Assembly: GCA_947448735.1 (NCBI GenBank)
Contig: CANFOS010000019.1
Coordinates: forward strand, 1-64,000
DNA: 64,000 nt
Source: Comamonadaceae bacterium
Lineage (GTDB): Bacteria; Pseudomonadota; Gammaproteobacteria; Burkholderiales; Burkholderiaceae_C
Reading direction: 5' to 3'
Below the pieces are notes generated by a model. The model was not told the DNA's origin, did not search any database, and was given only the letters and a program-made list of their open reading frames with translations. Positions 17,657-25,663 of the stretch are shown piece by piece; the first letter of the stretch is position 1; each line of letters opens with the position of its first letter. The position numbers and the translations under genes were made by a program.

Positions 17657-18098
17657 ACATCCGGCCCCCGCGCCTTGGGTTAACAGCGCAAAACTTTGCA
17701 CTTCAACTTCTGCAAACACTGTCTGATTTAAAAATCGGACAGCTCGTCAAGCTGCGTCATCGCTCAATCAAATAAAGCCTGAAACAAAAGCCGGCCGCAA
17801 TGGCCTTGCTTATGTGCTCCCCTGCCGGCAACAACGTGTCTGGCTGCCATGCGGGCTTTGGCAGCGCGGCAGCTGCAACCCAAGAAAAACACCTCCGGCC
17901 ACTTGGGATTTTTATATTTATCAATTGAAAAGATTTTGATATTTATCATAAAATATCTCGAAAATAAAAACCAATACAGCTAAAAGTTCTAAAAACAATC
18001 TAATCATTGGCTTTGATTAGTTGTTTTTAATAACAGTTTCGATAAGCAGCCCCCTCCAAGTTTGCGCCGTTGGCTTCCTTTAACGGCAACGAAATTAA
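17657..18098. other. AT-rich gap upstream of tpsA
   Basis: This 442-bp gap holds a relic of a bdhA-like 3' end (17790-17850) and then about 150 bp of strongly AT-rich DNA (roughly 17910-18040), including TTATCATAAAATATCTCG and TTGATTAGTTGTTTTTAAT. The composition contrasts with the GC-rich flanks and fits a promoter of horizontally acquired genes, possibly silenced by an H-NS-like protein. No tRNA or terminator was recognised. Confidence 0.5.
17790..17850 (+). pseudogene. Relic of a second bdhA-like gene (3' end)
   Basis: In one frame this segment reads AAMALLMCSPAGNNVSG, matching GALAVFFCSPAGNNVRG near the end of the intact bdhA just upstream. Over the 24 nt coding CSPAGNNV, the two copies differ at only three positions, all synonymous third-base changes. 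The rest of the gene is absent. Confidence 0.55.
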
Positions 18099-21000
18099 AT
18101 GTATTCACACGGCTCGTTCAATCGCGTCTATCGCCTGGTCTGGAGCGCACTGCACGAGACCTGGGTTGTTGCCTCTGAGTTGGCCGGTGGACGGGGCAAG
18201 AGCAGTTCAACACCCCTGTTAAGCGCAGCGCTGCTGGCCAGCTTGGTCAGCATCAGCGGCGGCGCGGGTGCCGCGCCCCAAGGAGGGCAAGTCGTGGGGG
18301 GCAGCGGCAGCATCAGCACGAGCGGTGCCACCACCACCATCAACCAAGCCAGCGACAAACTGTCCCTCAACTGGCAAAGTTTCAATGTCGGCAAGACCGA
18401 GAGCGTTAACTTCGTTCAACCTTCTACCAGCGCAATAGCCGTTAACCGCATTTTGGACACCCAGGGTAGCCAGATTCTGGGAAAGATCAACGCCAACGGC
18501 CAGGTCTGGCTGATCAACCCCAATGGGGTGCTGTTCGGCAACGACGCCCAGATCAACGTGGGCGGCCTGGTGGCCTCCACCCTGAACCCTGACGATGCCT
18601 CTATCGGCAGTGCGCGCAGCAATTTCAGCGGTAACAGCACGGCGGGCGTGGTGAACTTCGGCCAAATCAACGCCGCCCAAGGCGGCTATGTGGCGCTGCT
18701 GGGCCACAGTGTGTCGAACCAAGGCAGCATCAGCGCCCCTGGCGGCACGGTGGCGCTGGGTGCGGGCAGCGCGGTCAGCCTGAACTTTGCGGGCAGCAAG
18801 CTGCTGGGCCTGGAAGTTACCAGCAACCAGGTCAACGCCCTGGCTGAGAACGGCGGGCTGATTCAGGCCGATGGCGGGCAGGTGCTGCTGAGCGCCGGTG
18901 CGCGTGACAGCTTGCTGGCCAGTGTGGTCAACAACACTGGCGTCATTCAGGCCCGTACCGTGCAAGAGCAGGACGGCAAGATTGTGTTGCTCGGCGGCAT
19001 GGCGACTGGCACCACCCATGTGGGGGGCACGCTCGATGCAAGTGCGCCCAACGGTGGCAATGGCGGCTTTATTGAGACCAGCGCGTACACCGTGAATGTG
19101 GACGACAGCGCCAGCATCACCACTGCCAGCGGCCAGGGCACGCAGGGGCAGTGGCTGATTGACCCGTTCGACTTTTACGTCAAATCCAGCGGGGGCAATA
19201 TCACTGGGGCGGCTCTAGGCACGGCGCTGGGCAACAACAACGTGACGATTCAGACTGTCGCCGCCGCAAACCCGACTGTCACCGGCGCCACCGCCAGCGG
19301 CAGCTACCCCAACGGATTGGGCGATATTTATGTGAACGACGCCGTCAGTTGGAGCGCCAACTACACCCTCACCCTGAACGCCTACAACAGCATCTACATC
19401 AACAGCGCCATCACCGCCACGGGCACCAGCGGCAAGCTGGCACTGCAATACAGCCAGGGCACCAGCACAGGCAGCTACAACGTCAATGCACCGGTCAGCT
19501 TGAAAGCAGCAGTTGCCACAGACAGCTCGGGCAACTTCTCCACCAAACTCGGAAGCGCCGCGACCACCTACTACACGGTCATCACCAGCCTGGGCAGCGC
19601 GGGGGACGAGGGCCAGGCAGGTGCGACCAACAGCCTGCAAGGCCTGGGGCACAGCTCGCGCCTGGGCGGCAACTACGTGCTGGGTGCGGATATCGCGGCT
19701 GGCGGCACCTCTACTTGGAACGCCAACAGCGGCTTCTCGCCGATTGGCGACATCACCACGCTGTTTACCGGGACTTTGGACGGATTGGGTCACACCATCA
19801 GCGGCTTGACCATCAGCCGCACCTCAACAAACCTCGTGGGGCTCTTTGGCTACACCAGTACGGCTTCGGTGATCAAAAATGTGGGCCTGACATCGGGCAG
19901 CGTCACTGGCCAAAACTATGTTGGAAGCCTTGCGGGCTTCAGCCAGGGCACTATCAGCAACAGCTACGCGACCGGTACGGTGAGCGGTACAAGTAATATG
20001 GGCGGTCTGGTTGGTGCACTGGAAACGGGCACCATCACGAGCAGCTACGCCACCGGCGGAGTCAGCGGGGCGACTGCGGGCGGGCTGGTCGGTCTGCAAA
20101 ACTCGGGAACCATCAGTGCCAGCTATGCCAGCGGCGCGGTTAGCGGCACTTTGTACACCGGCGGCCTGGTAGGCAACGCCAAGGGCACGATCACCAGCAG
20201 CTACGCCACCGGCACGGTGAGCGGTAGCGCGACCTACAGCGGTGGCTTGGTCGGAGCGCTTTTCACACCCGGCTCCATATCCAGCAGCTACGCCACCGGT
20301 GCTGTCACCGGGACCGGCTACACCGGCGGCTTGGCCGGCCTCAACAGCGGAACGGTCAGCAGCAGCTACGCCACCAACACGGTAAATTCCAGCCAATATT
20401 CCGGCGGTTTGGTGGGTTTGAACAGCGGAACACTGAGCGCCGATCACGCCAGCGGCACGGTCAGCGGTGCTATTGCAGGAGGCTTGGTGGCCAGCAACAC
20501 CGGGAAGATTGGCACCAGCTACGCAACGGGCGTCGTGACCGGAACCAGCTATGCGGGAGGGCTGGCCGGCCAGGGCACGGGGACGATTTCCAGCAGCTAC
20601 GCCACCGGCGCGGTCAACGGGAGCGGGTCTTATACGGGTGGCCTGATCGGAAACGTTTTCACCGGCGGCTCTGTATCGAGCAGCTACGCCACCGGTGCGG
20701 TTACTGCGTCCGGCACCTACAGCGGCGGCTTGGCCGGTTCTAACGCGGGGACCATCGCCAGCAGTTACGCCACCGGCGCGGTGAGTTCCAGCGCACAGGC
20801 GGGCGGTTTGGTGGGTGCGAACAGCGGAACACTGAGCTCCGATTACGCCACCGGGACGGTGAGTGGTTCGATTGTGGGCGGCTTGGTGGCCGGCCAAGTA
20901 GCCGGGGGCGCGACCAGTAGCAGTTATGCCACTGGCGCTGTGACAGGGATAAGCTACGCGGGGGGCTTGATGGGCACTAACGCGGGCACGGTGTCCACCA

Positions 21001-22169
21001 GCTACGCCAGCGGCGCGGTCGGCGGTTCCGGTCCTACCGGTGGCTTGCTCGGAGCCTTGTTCAACAGTGGCACGATTTCCAACAGCTATGCCACGGGCGC
21101 CGTCTCGTCGGGGACGGACCGTGGCGGATTAATCGGCAGGATCACCGCAACCGGCTACTCTGTTTCCAACACCTACGCCACTGGGGCGGTCAGTTCGAGC
21201 GGCGCCACTTACTCAGGAGGCTTGGTGGGGATAGTGACGAACGCGTCAACCGGCAGCGTCAGCAGCAGCTTCTGGAATTCGGATAAAACGTCGTCCACTG
21301 GCTACGGCAGCGCGGGAACCGGTTTGAGTTCCACGGCGATGAAAACCGCGTCCAATTTCTCCGCCTGGTCTATTTCGTCGTCGGGCAGCAGCAGCACCTG
21401 GTTCGTCTACGACGGCTACACCAACCCCTTGCTGCGCACGTTTTTGACGCCGCTCAGCGTCACCTACACCGTATCGGGCAGCAAAACCTATGACGGCACC
21501 ACCGCCTGCGGAACCATCACCTGCACCTACACCACCGGCACGCTGACCAGCGGCAAAAACCTGCTCGGCACAAGCAGCCTGGCTCTGAGCAGCAAGAATG
21601 CTGGAACGGTCACTGGAACCGGAACCGGCCTGTATTCAGATCAGCAGGGGTATGTGATAACGGCCAGTACGGCGGGCACTGCCACCATCAACAAGGCCGA
21701 ACTGACATACACCGCCAACACAGCAAGCTTTCGCGCCGGCACCCCCCCTTCAGGCTTGAGTGGAACACTGAGCGGTTTCGTGAACCTGGAGACACAAGGC
21801 ACAGCAACGACTGGGATGCTGGCGTGGGTTACACAAGCCACCAGCGCCTCTGGTGCGGGCCGCTACGCCATTAATGGCTCTGGGCTGCTCGCTGACAACT
21901 ACAGACTCAGCCAGGCTGAAGGTAACTCTGCTGCGTTAACGCTGACGCAAAACACATCATTCGTGCCGGTGGTGAGCGCAACCCCGCTGCCGAGTAACAC
22001 AAGCTTTGAGAAAAAAGCGAGGGTAGCCTTACCCAACAATAAATTTACAGATTTAACGGACATAGAACCGCTTGTCGAGAGCGAACTGCTGTATGTGCAG
22101 GGCAACGGCATCAATCTGCCCAAGGGTTTCAACCAGGCAATGCCTACAAACCTGGATCAAAAGCCGTGA
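18099..22169 (+). CDS. Two-partner secretion exoprotein (TpsA) with GLUG and YDG/MBG repeats
   Basis: A 1356-residue secreted adhesin-like TpsA. Residues 6-34 (FNRVYRLVWSALHETWVVASEL...) are an extended signal peptide region, followed by a hydrophobic core ending near residue 59. The TPS/haemagglutination domain (about 60-300) carries VWLINPNGVLFG and the NPDD motif used for TpsB recognition. From about residue 600 to 1060 there are roughly twenty 20-25-residue GLUG-like repeats of the form GGLVG..SGTISSSYATGAVSG. A YDG unit (VSGSKTYDGTTA) and an MBG-like region follow before the C-terminus. The partner transporter is encoded 64 bp downstream. The cargo function (adhesion, aggregation or biofilm) is inferred; no toxin domain is visible. 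Confidence 0.88.
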   Translation: MYSHGSFNRVYRLVWSALHETWVVASELAGGRGKSSSTPLLSAALLASLVSISGGAGAAPQGGQVVGGSGSISTSGATTTINQASDKLSLNWQSFNVGKTESVNFVQPSTSAIAVNRILDTQGSQILGKINANGQVWLINPNGVLFGNDAQINVGGLVASTLNPDDASIGSARSNFSGNSTAGVVNFGQINAAQGGYVALLGHSVSNQGSISAPGGTVALGAGSAVSLNFAGSKLLGLEVTSNQVNALAENGGLIQADGGQVLLSAGARDSLLASVVNNTGVIQARTVQEQDGKIVLLGGMATGTTHVGGTLDASAPNGGNGGFIETSAYTVNVDDSASITTASGQGTQGQWLIDPFDFYVKSSGGNITGAALGTALGNNNVTIQTVAAANPTVTGATASGSYPNGLGDIYVNDAVSWSANYTLTLNAYNSIYINSAITATGTSGKLALQYSQGTSTGSYNVNAPVSLKAAVATDSSGNFSTKLGSAATTYYTVITSLGSAGDEGQAGATNSLQGLGHSSRLGGNYVLGADIAAGGTSTWNANSGFSPIGDITTLFTGTLDGLGHTISGLTISRTSTNLVGLFGYTSTASVIKNVGLTSGSVTGQNYVGSLAGFSQGTISNSYATGTVSGTSNMGGLVGALETGTITSSYATGGVSGATAGGLVGLQNSGTISASYASGAVSGTLYTGGLVGNAKGTITSSYATGTVSGSATYSGGLVGALFTPGSISSSYATGAVTGTGYTGGLAGLNSGTVSSSYATNTVNSSQYSGGLVGLNSGTLSADHASGTVSGAIAGGLVASNTGKIGTSYATGVVTGTSYAGGLAGQGTGTISSSYATGAVNGSGSYTGGLIGNVFTGGSVSSSYATGAVTASGTYSGGLAGSNAGTIASSYATGAVSSSAQAGGLVGANSGTLSSDYATGTVSGSIVGGLVAGQVAGGATSSSYATGAVTGISYAGGLMGTNAGTVSTSYASGAVGGSGPTGGLLGALFNSGTISNSYATGAVSSGTDRGGLIGRITATGYSVSNTYATGAVSSSGATYSGGLVGIVTNASTGSVSSSFWNSDKTSSTGYGSAGTGLSSTAMKTASNFSAWSISSSGSSSTWFVYDGYTNPLLRTFLTPLSVTYTVSGSKTYDGTTACGTITCTYTTGTLTSGKNLLGTSSLALSSKNAGTVTGTGTGLYSDQQGYVITASTAGTATINKAELTYTANTASFRAGTPPSGLSGTLSGFVNLETQGTATTGMLAWVTQATSASGAGRYAINGSGLLADNYRLSQAEGNSAALTLTQNTSFVPVVSATPLPSNTSFEKKARVALPNNKFTDLTDIEPLVESELLYVQGNGINLPKGFNQAMPTNLDQKP
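19905..21285 (+). repeat. Tandem GLUG repeats inside tpsA
   Basis: About twenty imperfect repeats of 60-75 bp, each coding for a variant of SSYATGAVSG...GGLVG. Recurrent DNA words are AGCAGCTACGCCACCGG and GGCGGCTTGG. Homology between units makes this stretch prone to in-frame expansion or contraction, so the repeat number may vary between strains. Confidence 0.85.
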
Positions 22170-22233
22170 CGACACCCAAGCCTGGGCGCCTCCCCCTCAT
22201 GCCAACACTCAGCCAGCGGACACCGCCAAGCGT

Positions 22234-23967
22234 ATGAACGTAGAACGCCTCGGGCGCAATGTGGCGGTCACCCTTGTACCAGCCGTCCTCTTGCTGACAC
22301 TGCCCTTTGCGTTCACCGTGTGCGCGGCCGCTGATACCGTGCCCAACGCGGGCAGCCTGCTGCAAACCATCCCTACCCCGCAGCCCCAAAGCGCCGCTCC
22401 GGCAGCGTCTGCGATGCCAGCCCTTCGTGCTGATGAGCAAGCCGCCATGCCCGACACCACGCCTTTCCTGGTGCGCCAGTTGCGCATAGAGGGCAACACC
22501 GTCTTTGACAACGCCGCACTGCAAGCGCTGCTGGCCACCATGCAGGGCCAGCGCCTGACCTTGCCCCAGATTGCCGAAGGCATTCAGGCCATCACCAGTT
22601 ACTACCGGGCAGCGGGCTACCCGCTGGCGCGGGCGATCATTCCGGCCCAAACCATTGAAGGCGGCGTGGTGCGCGTGCAGGTGATGGAGGCCAACTGGGG
22701 CCAGATTGATTTGCGCAACAACAGCGCCATCAACGATGCGGTGCTGCTGCGCACGCTCTCCAACCTGGAGCCAGGTAGCGTGATCCGTATCGACACACTG
22801 GAGCAGGCCACCTTGCTGCTCTCAGATCTGCCCGGGGCCAAGCCAAGCGCATTGCTGCGGGCTGGGCAAGCGGTGGGAAGCTCGGACCTGGTCGTCGACG
22901 TGCAGCCTGGTGTTCCCCTGAACGTTGCCACGAGCGCAGACAACTTTGGCAGCCGCTACACGGGGGTGGCGCGCACCAACGCGAACCTGCAGTGGAACAA
23001 CCCGCTGGGTCGCGGCGATACGCTGGGCTTGAACACTCTCAACACCCTCAACAGCGAAAGCGGCGGCATGAGCTATGTGCGTGTGGCCTACGAGCTGCCG
23101 GTGTGGGCCCCGGGTGTCCATGCTGGGGTGGACAGCTCGGGCTTGCAGTACCGCCTGGGCGACACGGCGGCCAGCTTGCTGGCCTCGGGTAAGGCCACCA
23201 CCAGCAGTGTGTGGCTGCGCGGGGCGCTGCTGCGCAGCCCACGCGCCAACCTCAATGCCCGACTGAGTGTTACCCACAAAGTGATGCAAGACCATGTGGA
23301 CTCTACCGGAGCAAGAACGGACCGCAACATCCATGTATGGGGCCTGGAGGTCAGCGGCGAGCGGCAAGACGACTGGCTGGACGGAGGCAAGAACATGCTG
23401 GGCCTTGCGCTGTACGGCGGCCAACTGGGCTTTGACGACGTGGCAGCCGCGGCCCAAGACGCCAGTACCGCCAGGTCCGCAGGCAACTTCACCCGTGCGA
23501 CATGGGCTTTGGCGCGCACCCAGCAGTTGGGCAACCGTGTGAGCGCGCTCGTCACTTTCAATGGGCAATGGGCACAGAAGAATCTGGACAACGAGCAAAA
23601 GTTCTTCATCGGCGGCGCCAACAGCGTGCGGGCCTACCACTCAAGCGTGCTCTCGGGTGACAGCGGTGCGTTTGCGAGCATGGAATTGCGCTACACCTTG
23701 CCCCAGGAATGGCAGCAGATGGGGACCTGGCAACTGGCAGCCTTTGTAGATACAGCCGCCGTGCAAATCAACAAAAGCCCCTGGAGCAGCGGCAGCAATC
23801 AGGCCACGATCAGCGGCGCCGGCCTGGGGCTGAACTGGCAAGGCCCCAAGGGCTTGGCCGGACGCCTCTTTGTCGCCTCTTCTTTGGGGCAAGTGCCCAG
23901 CCAGCTCGCGGGCTCCAAACCCAACCACACCAACGCCTGGGTGGAACTGAGATGGGCTTTTGATTAG
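22234..23967 (+). CDS. TpsB outer-membrane transporter (ShlB/FhaC family)
   Basis: A 577-residue TpsB from ATG 22234; a longer frame overlaps tpsA, but the part before this ATG is not signal-like. Residues 1-31 form a signal peptide (long hydrophobic run ending FTVCAAA). A POTRA domain follows: FLVRQLRIEGNTVFDNAALQALL near residue 80 and ITSYYRAAGYPLARAIIPAQ near 125. The C-terminal half is a 16-strand-type barrel with FIGGANSVRAYHSSVLSGDSG (the conserved motif-4 region, near 460) and a terminal AWVELRWAFD ending in an aromatic residue plus Asp. It secretes the TpsA encoded just upstream. Confidence 0.92.
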   Translation: MNVERLGRNVAVTLVPAVLLLTLPFAFTVCAAADTVPNAGSLLQTIPTPQPQSAAPAASAMPALRADEQAAMPDTTPFLVRQLRIEGNTVFDNAALQALLATMQGQRLTLPQIAEGIQAITSYYRAAGYPLARAIIPAQTIEGGVVRVQVMEANWGQIDLRNNSAINDAVLLRTLSNLEPGSVIRIDTLEQATLLLSDLPGAKPSALLRAGQAVGSSDLVVDVQPGVPLNVATSADNFGSRYTGVARTNANLQWNNPLGRGDTLGLNTLNTLNSESGGMSYVRVAYELPVWAPGVHAGVDSSGLQYRLGDTAASLLASGKATTSSVWLRGALLRSPRANLNARLSVTHKVMQDHVDSTGARTDRNIHVWGLEVSGERQDDWLDGGKNMLGLALYGGQLGFDDVAAAAQDASTARSAGNFTRATWALARTQQLGNRVSALVTFNGQWAQKNLDNEQKFFIGGANSVRAYHSSVLSGDSGAFASMELRYTLPQEWQQMGTWQLAAFVDTAAVQINKSPWSSGSNQATISGAGLGLNWQGPKGLAGRLFVASSLGQVPSQLAGSKPNHTNAWVELRWAFD

Positions 23968-24057
23968 CTGGGCGATTCATACCGATGGATTAACGGGAAT
24001 CTGACCGCGATTCATTAAGTTTTTTCCAAAAATGCAGCCTCAAAAAACCCTCAACTT

Positions 24058-24091
24058 GTCGTACGATATTACGTACACATATCACGTACAC
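24058..24091 (+). promoter_or_regulatory. Putative operator/promoter of yefM-yoeB
   Basis: Three CGTAC words stand in a row: GTCGTACGATATT, ACGTACACATATC and ACGTACACT. The second and third are direct repeats 14 bp apart. Such repeated half-sites next to the antitoxin start are typical for autoregulation by YefM/Phd proteins. The region ends 21 bp before the antitoxin ATG. Confidence 0.5.
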
Positions 24092-24112
24092 TAAAGACAA
24101 GGGGAAATACTG

Positions 24113-24355
24113 ATGAACACACTCTCTGCCAGCGAAGCCAGGGCCAATTTGTATCGTTTGATGGACGAGACCGCAAGCTCGCACAAGCCCGTGCTGATCT
24201 CGGGCAAGCGCAACAATGCCGTACTCGTTGCCGAGGAGGACTGGAGCGCCATACAAGAGACCTTGTACCTGCTTTCGGTGCCGGGTATGCGGGAGTCCAT
24301 CAAGACGGGCATGTCTGAACCGCTGGACAAGAGCGCCAAGGCATTGAAGTGGTGA
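24113..24355 (+). CDS. yefM: YefM/Phd family antitoxin
   Basis: An 80-residue antitoxin of a type II module. The N-terminal MNTLSASEARANLYRLMDE is the Phd/YefM DNA-binding fold, and KPVLISGKRNNAVLVAEEDW completes it. The C-terminal half (YLLSVPGMRESIKTG...) is the toxin-wrapping region. RBS AAGGGGAAA lies upstream. The stop overlaps the toxin's GTG start, and the CGTAC repeats upstream are a likely operator. It is the first of two consecutive TA modules downstream of the TPS pair. Confidence 0.93.
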   Translation: MNTLSASEARANLYRLMDETASSHKPVLISGKRNNAVLVAEEDWSAIQETLYLLSVPGMRESIKTGMSEPLDKSAKALKW

Positions 24356-24615
24356 CCTGGTCCGTCGTCTATGCCAAGCAAGCGCTAAAAGATGCGAAAA
24401 AAGTCAAGGCAGGTGGGCTAAAAGACAAAGTCCAAGCCCTTTTGGCTTTGCTTGAGAGCGATCCTTTCCAAAATCCGCCGCCGTTTGAAAAGCTGGTCGG
24501 CGACTTGTCCGGCGCTTATTCGCGACGCATCAACATCCAACATCGATTGGTGTACGAGGTGTTTGAAGAACAGCGCATTGTTCGCGTGTTGCGGATGTGG
24601 ACGCATTACGACTGA
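24349..24615 (+). CDS. yoeB: YoeB/Txe family toxin
   Basis: An 88-residue ribosome-dependent mRNA endonuclease of the RelE superfamily. The start is one of two adjacent GTG codons (24349 or 24352), both overlapping the antitoxin stop. The YoeB signature is clear: PFEKLVGDLSGAYSRRINIQHRLVYEV near 45-71, and the C-terminal RMWTHYD in which the catalytic His-Tyr pair is kept. It is expected to be held inactive by the upstream YefM-like protein. Confidence 0.93.
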   Translation: MVTWSVVYAKQALKDAKKVKAGGLKDKVQALLALLESDPFQNPPPFEKLVGDLSGAYSRRINIQHRLVYEVFEEQRIVRVLRMWTHYD

Positions 24616-24764
24616 GGTGGAAATCCGACCTCACGATGACTAGAAACACGGCCTTCGCGTGCCCAAGCACTTCCCACGCCAGACCGACAAGTCATCCAAA
24701 AATAGCGCCAAATCCTCTTTAACCAGAAAAAATACAGCGCAAGAAAAAACCCAAGAATTCGAAA

Positions 24765-24790
24765 AACGCACATTGATGTTAAAATGCGTT
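24765..24790 (+). promoter_or_regulatory. Inverted repeat overlapping the vapB start region
   Basis: The arms AACGCACATT and AAAATGCGTT are separated by GATGTT, with the outer 6 bp (AACGCA/TGCGTT) perfectly paired. The repeat ends one base before the antitoxin ATG and covers a TTAAAAT -10-like hexamer. It is therefore placed as an operator for VapB autoregulation. Confidence 0.5.
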
Positions 24791-24791
24791 G

Positions 24792-25067
24792 ATGCGAACT
24801 ACACTAGACTTGCCCGACCCACTTTTACGCAGCCTGAAAATCCAGGCGGCACAAAGTGGCAAAAGCTTGAAGGCTTTGCTCCACGAGCTGATCGTGCGGG
24901 CCATGGCGATGCCTGCTCCTCCTGTCGCCGAGGCAACACTGCCTGTTTTGAGCCGACTCAGCCACGCTGCGTTGGAGTCTTTGCCCACGCCAAGCAACGC
25001 AGACTTGGTCGATACGCAGTTGCAAGACGATCTGGACAAGTTGCGCCGCTCAGGCTTTTTGAAATGA
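24792..25067 (+). CDS. vapB: Ribbon-helix-helix antitoxin (VapB-like)
   Basis: A 91-residue small protein whose N-terminus MRTTLDLPDPLLRSLKIQAAQSGKSLKALLHELIVRAM is a ribbon-helix-helix/Arc-type DNA-binding domain. The C-terminal part is acidic (VDTQLQDDLDKLRRSGFLK), as expected for a PIN-toxin antitoxin. ATG 24792 is chosen over the TTG just upstream. The stop overlaps the toxin start (ATGA). An inverted repeat sits at its 5' edge. Confidence 0.85.
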   Translation: MRTTLDLPDPLLRSLKIQAAQSGKSLKALLHELIVRAMAMPAPPVAEATLPVLSRLSHAALESLPTPSNADLVDTQLQDDLDKLRRSGFLK

Positions 25068-25537
25068 GCCGGGCTGACCTGCTGGACGTGAATGTTTGGC
25101 TGGCGCTGGCGCATGTGCATCACCCGCACCATGCCAGAGCCAGACAGTATTGGGCCAGCGCTGGTGTGCCACTGGCGTTTTGCCGCGCCAGCATGCAGGG
25201 CTTTTTGCGGCTGGTGACGCAGCCCAAGGTGATGGGCCACGCGGTGCACACACCGGCTGAGGCATGGCATATTTACACCGCTCACCTGGCCAGTGGCCGC
25301 AGTGTGTTGCTGCCTGAACCCGATGGCATTGACCTGGTATGGCAGCGCTTGAGCACAGCGCCCAACTTTCATGCCCGCGACTGGACAGACGCTTACCTGG
25401 CCAGCTTTGCCATTCAAGCCGATTGCCGGATGGTCTCGTTTGATGCGGGGTTTGCGCGGTATCAAAAAGTGGGGCCAAACCAGGATGTGGGACTGGATTT
25501 TTTGCACCTCGCACCAGAACTCAACGCCAAAGGTTAA
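25064..25537 (+). CDS. vapC: PIN-domain toxin (VapC family)
   Basis: A 157-residue PIN-domain RNase. The first catalytic Asp is in LLDVNVWLALAHVHHPHH near residue 8. RASMQGFLRLVTQPKVMG is a common VapC segment, and further acidic residues lie in HARDWTDAYLASFA and MVSFDAGFARY near 125-135. ATG 25064 overlaps the antitoxin stop. The frame is open about 135 codons upstream, but that part is the antitoxin gene in another frame and is not part of this protein. Target RNA unknown. Confidence 0.88.
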   Translation: MSRADLLDVNVWLALAHVHHPHHARARQYWASAGVPLAFCRASMQGFLRLVTQPKVMGHAVHTPAEAWHIYTAHLASGRSVLLPEPDGIDLVWQRLSTAPNFHARDWTDAYLASFAIQADCRMVSFDAGFARYQKVGPNQDVGLDFLHLAPELNAKG

Positions 25538-25542
25538 AAACC

Positions 25543-25603
25543 AGTCGCTATTAATTCAGTAGCTCGTTGGGTAGATATCTATTGGGCTGGAGGCCGATTT
25601 GAT
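25543..25603 (+). repeat. Interspersed repeat, family 1 (copy C)
   Basis: Reads GTCGCTATTAATTCAGTAGCT and then TATCTATTGGGCTGGAGGCCGATTTGAT, immediately after the vapC stop. A TAGAAT hexamer 15 bp beyond the repeat may act as -10 for the permease gene. Confidence 0.75.
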
Positions 25604-25663
25604 ATCTTAAATGCCGCTAGAATCACCTTTTCTAATCCAACCCACTCAACCCATAACAACACC

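Noticed and set aside
18219..19019. 266-codon frame on the minus strand inside tpsA
   Set aside because: It lies entirely opposite the TPS domain, has a low-complexity Ala/Val/Gly/Gln/His content and no family pattern; GC-rich coding DNA often gives long antisense frames.
19905..21285. CRISPR-like or satellite interpretation of the tandem repeats
   Set aside because: Repeats are coding, imperfect and spacerless, and keep the protein frame; they are GLUG-like repeats of TpsA.
22822..23640. 272-codon minus-strand frame opposite tpsB
   Set aside because: Antisense to the barrel domain; composition typical of a shadow frame.
24659..25063. Upstream extension of the VapC frame
   Set aside because: It runs through the vapB gene in another frame, and the real start overlaps the vapB stop as ATGA.
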